A DNA stretch of 64,000 nt from Rhodobacteraceae bacterium Araon29 (lineage in GTDB: Bacteria > Pseudomonadota > Alphaproteobacteria > Rhodobacterales > Rhodobacteraceae), in contig CP046865.1 of NCBI GenBank assembly GCA_039640505.1, positions 496,001-560,000 of the forward strand, given 5' to 3'. Position numbers and translations under genes: made by a program. Every line of letters starts with the position of its first letter. Position 1 is the first letter of the stretch. Positions 62,915 to 64,000 of this stretch are shown here, piece by piece. Under the pieces are notes generated by a model, which worked only from the letters and a program-made list of their open reading frames with translations, was not told where the DNA came from and did no database searches.

Positions 62915-64000
62915 CTAACTGTCTTTTGCAGGTACGGAAATTATGAATTGTCCCCCGCGCCGGTCAAACTTGTAGCCATCCCCTAGTTGTTTGATTGCTT
63001 CAAAAACAGCTTCGCGTACATGGCTCCGATTGTTGCGTTTCCACCAGAAATCGTCGCCCGCTATCAAGCCCCCTGATTTGACTTTGCGCGCGCAAACAAG
63101 AATATCTTTCAGAACAAAGTCATAAAGATGGTTGCCATCTATGTAGGCCCAGTCGAAATAATTATCCGGGTAGGTCTCCATTACTTCCGCTGAAAAACCT
63201 TTCCTGATGGTGCAATTATCTAGCTTGCCTAGACCATTGACAATTTCTTCGTATTTCTGGCGCATCAACTCGTCACTAGCGTGTTGGGAATGTGTATGCT
63301 CCTCTTTTTTTGCAGCCAGCAAATCCCACGGGTCAATTAAAACAAGTTCACTTGGACCCGTAATATTCAGGATTTCAGCTGAGAAGTCGCCCTCCCAAAC
63401 GCCAATTTCGGCACCTCGGCCACCTTTTGGCATCAGTTCATCCAGCATTTTTCGGCGCAATGCCAGCCGTTTGGGGGCTTTCATTTTTTGATCATTGGCC
63501 CGCACCATCTTTGAAACGATATTACCTTGTTCAAAAATTTTAGGATCGTGGTCTGCGGATAATTTGCCAGGCTCCATTTCCGGAGTGAGCATTTTCATTT
63601 CTTTTTCAATCCCTCGGTTTGAATTTTTCTTGAGAACATAATTTCCTAATTTAAAGGCGAGCTCTCTATGCCCTTTTTTTAGGGCACGTTGGAAAAGCTC
63701 TCTTTGATATCGTGGAAAACTACGCCTCGTTCGTAATAGCTTGTAATAATCAGTTGGAGTCAAAGTTCCTTTGAGCGCGCCCAAAACTATTGGACTTAAA
63801 ATTCCCATTTGGCTCAACGAAGAACCAAGTCTATGGCCAAGCAATGGAGCTCTTAAAGTTACAATATTTTCGCCCGATAATCTTTTAACGTGTTTGGTAT
63901 CCAGTGGTTCATAAGGATCATAAATTATGTATGCTTTTTTCGCCGCTGAAATTGTGTCAGAAGCATCACCGTATTTACCAGTATAGTCCCTGTGCCAAGC
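62915..64000 (-). CDS. Class I methyltransferase, N-terminal part beyond right edge
   Basis: The minus-strand frame is open from the stop at 62915 to the last base of the window, giving at least 361 residues; the start must lie beyond 64000. A start inside the window would need TTG 63844, but the codons above it encode conserved-looking protein (Y-I-I-Y-D-P-Y-E-P-L-D-T; A-P-L-L-G-H-R), so it is not supported. The C-terminal third is a methyltransferase (G-A-E-I-G-V-W-E-G-D-F; L-I-D-P-W-D; Y-I-D-G-N-H-L-Y; G-G-L-I-A-G-D-D-F), Methyltransf_24-like. The N-terminal domain is unidentified. Confidence 0.8.
   Translation of the reverse strand, partial: AWHRDYTGKYGDASDTISAAKKAYIIYDPYEPLDTKHVKRLSGENIVTLRAPLLGHRLGSSLSQMGILSPIVLGALKGTLTPTDYYKLLRTRRSFPRYQRELFQRALKKGHRELAFKLGNYVLKKNSNRGIEKEMKMLTPEMEPGKLSADHDPKIFEQGNIVSKMVRANDQKMKAPKRLALRRKMLDELMPKGGRGAEIGVWEGDFSAEILNITGPSELVLIDPWDLLAAKKEEHTHSQHASDELMRQKYEEIVNGLGKLDNCTIRKGFSAEVMETYPDNYFDWAYIDGNHLYDFVLKDILVCARKVKSGGLIAGDDFWWKRNNRSHVREAVFEAIKQLGDGYKFDRRGGQFIISVPAKDS

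Noticed and set aside
1-64000. CRISPR arrays, tRNA or rRNA genes, insertion sequences, prophage
   Set aside because: I looked for repeated spacers, cloverleaf-like sequences, transposase or integrase motifs and phage structural genes and saw none. A tRNA scan would be decisive for missed tRNAs.

Overview
The window is a chromosomal segment of an alphaproteobacterium, most likely a marine member of the Rhodobacteraceae (Roseobacter group) with moderate GC. The main reasons are the TrcR (DUF1013) cell-cycle regulator, a methylsuccinyl-CoA dehydrogenase of the ethylmalonyl-CoA pathway, an RpoE-ChrR singlet-oxygen sigma/anti-sigma pair with a linked flavoprotein-DUF1365-MFS-SDR operon, the CycM-type membrane cytochrome c, and the nudC/SRP RNA/dnaX/ybaB/recR neighbourhood. 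No tRNA, rRNA, CRISPR array, insertion sequence or prophage was recognised.

Layout. 1-4.8 kb: a lipoprotein cut by the left edge, mcd, a TauE/SafE permease, trcR, and recR-ybaB. 4.9-8.5 kb: a block lying between ybaB and dnaX, which are usually neighbours. It holds an acyl-CoA ligase, a TfdA/TauD-type dioxygenase and three small envelope genes, two of which begin with an identical duplicated ribosome site plus signal peptide. 8.7-16 kb: housekeeping genes (dnaX, a small phosphatase, rsgA, the SRP RNA with its promoter, nudC, an SRPBCC protein, pheA, cytochrome c). 16-21.8 kb: a complete yejABEF-type peptide/microcin C importer operon. 21.9-29.7 kb: an unusual inositol cluster. Divergent iolED and aldolase/2-hydroxyacid dehydrogenase/oxidoreductase/iolB/oxidoreductase transcripts flank a perfect 16-bp LacI-type operator. 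29.8-34.6 kb: kbl-tdh (threonine degradation) and a dimethylglycine/sarcosine dehydrogenase-like flavoprotein. 34.6-36.7 kb: envelope genes, including two L,D-transpeptidases around a CAP-domain lipoprotein. 37-46.7 kb: a GST, a flavoprotein, a membrane pentapeptide-repeat protein, enoyl-CoA hydratase plus SDR, DUF2125, another SDR, pmbA and an inositol-monophosphatase-family enzyme. 46.6-52.1 kb: chrR-rpoE and the divergent putative RpoE-dependent operon, with promoter-like elements for both directions in the shared gap. 52.2-58.1 kb: two saccharopine dehydrogenases, a histidine phosphatase and a stand-alone formate dehydrogenase alpha subunit. 58.1-64 kb: a minus-strand surface-glycan-type group of two glycosyltransferases, an asparagine-synthase-like protein and a methyltransferase whose reading frame runs off the right edge.

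Functionally, the window combines several organic-carbon and nitrogen catabolic routes (inositol, threonine, methylated glycines, lysine/saccharopine, formate, peptides, acetyl-CoA assimilation) with oxidative-stress control and envelope modification. This suits a generalist marine heterotroph. The least explained items are the non-canonical inositol cluster, the duplicated signal-peptide cassette, the promoter placement at rpoE, the short SD-led reading frame between the SRP RNA and rsgA, and the two-module glycosyltransferase.
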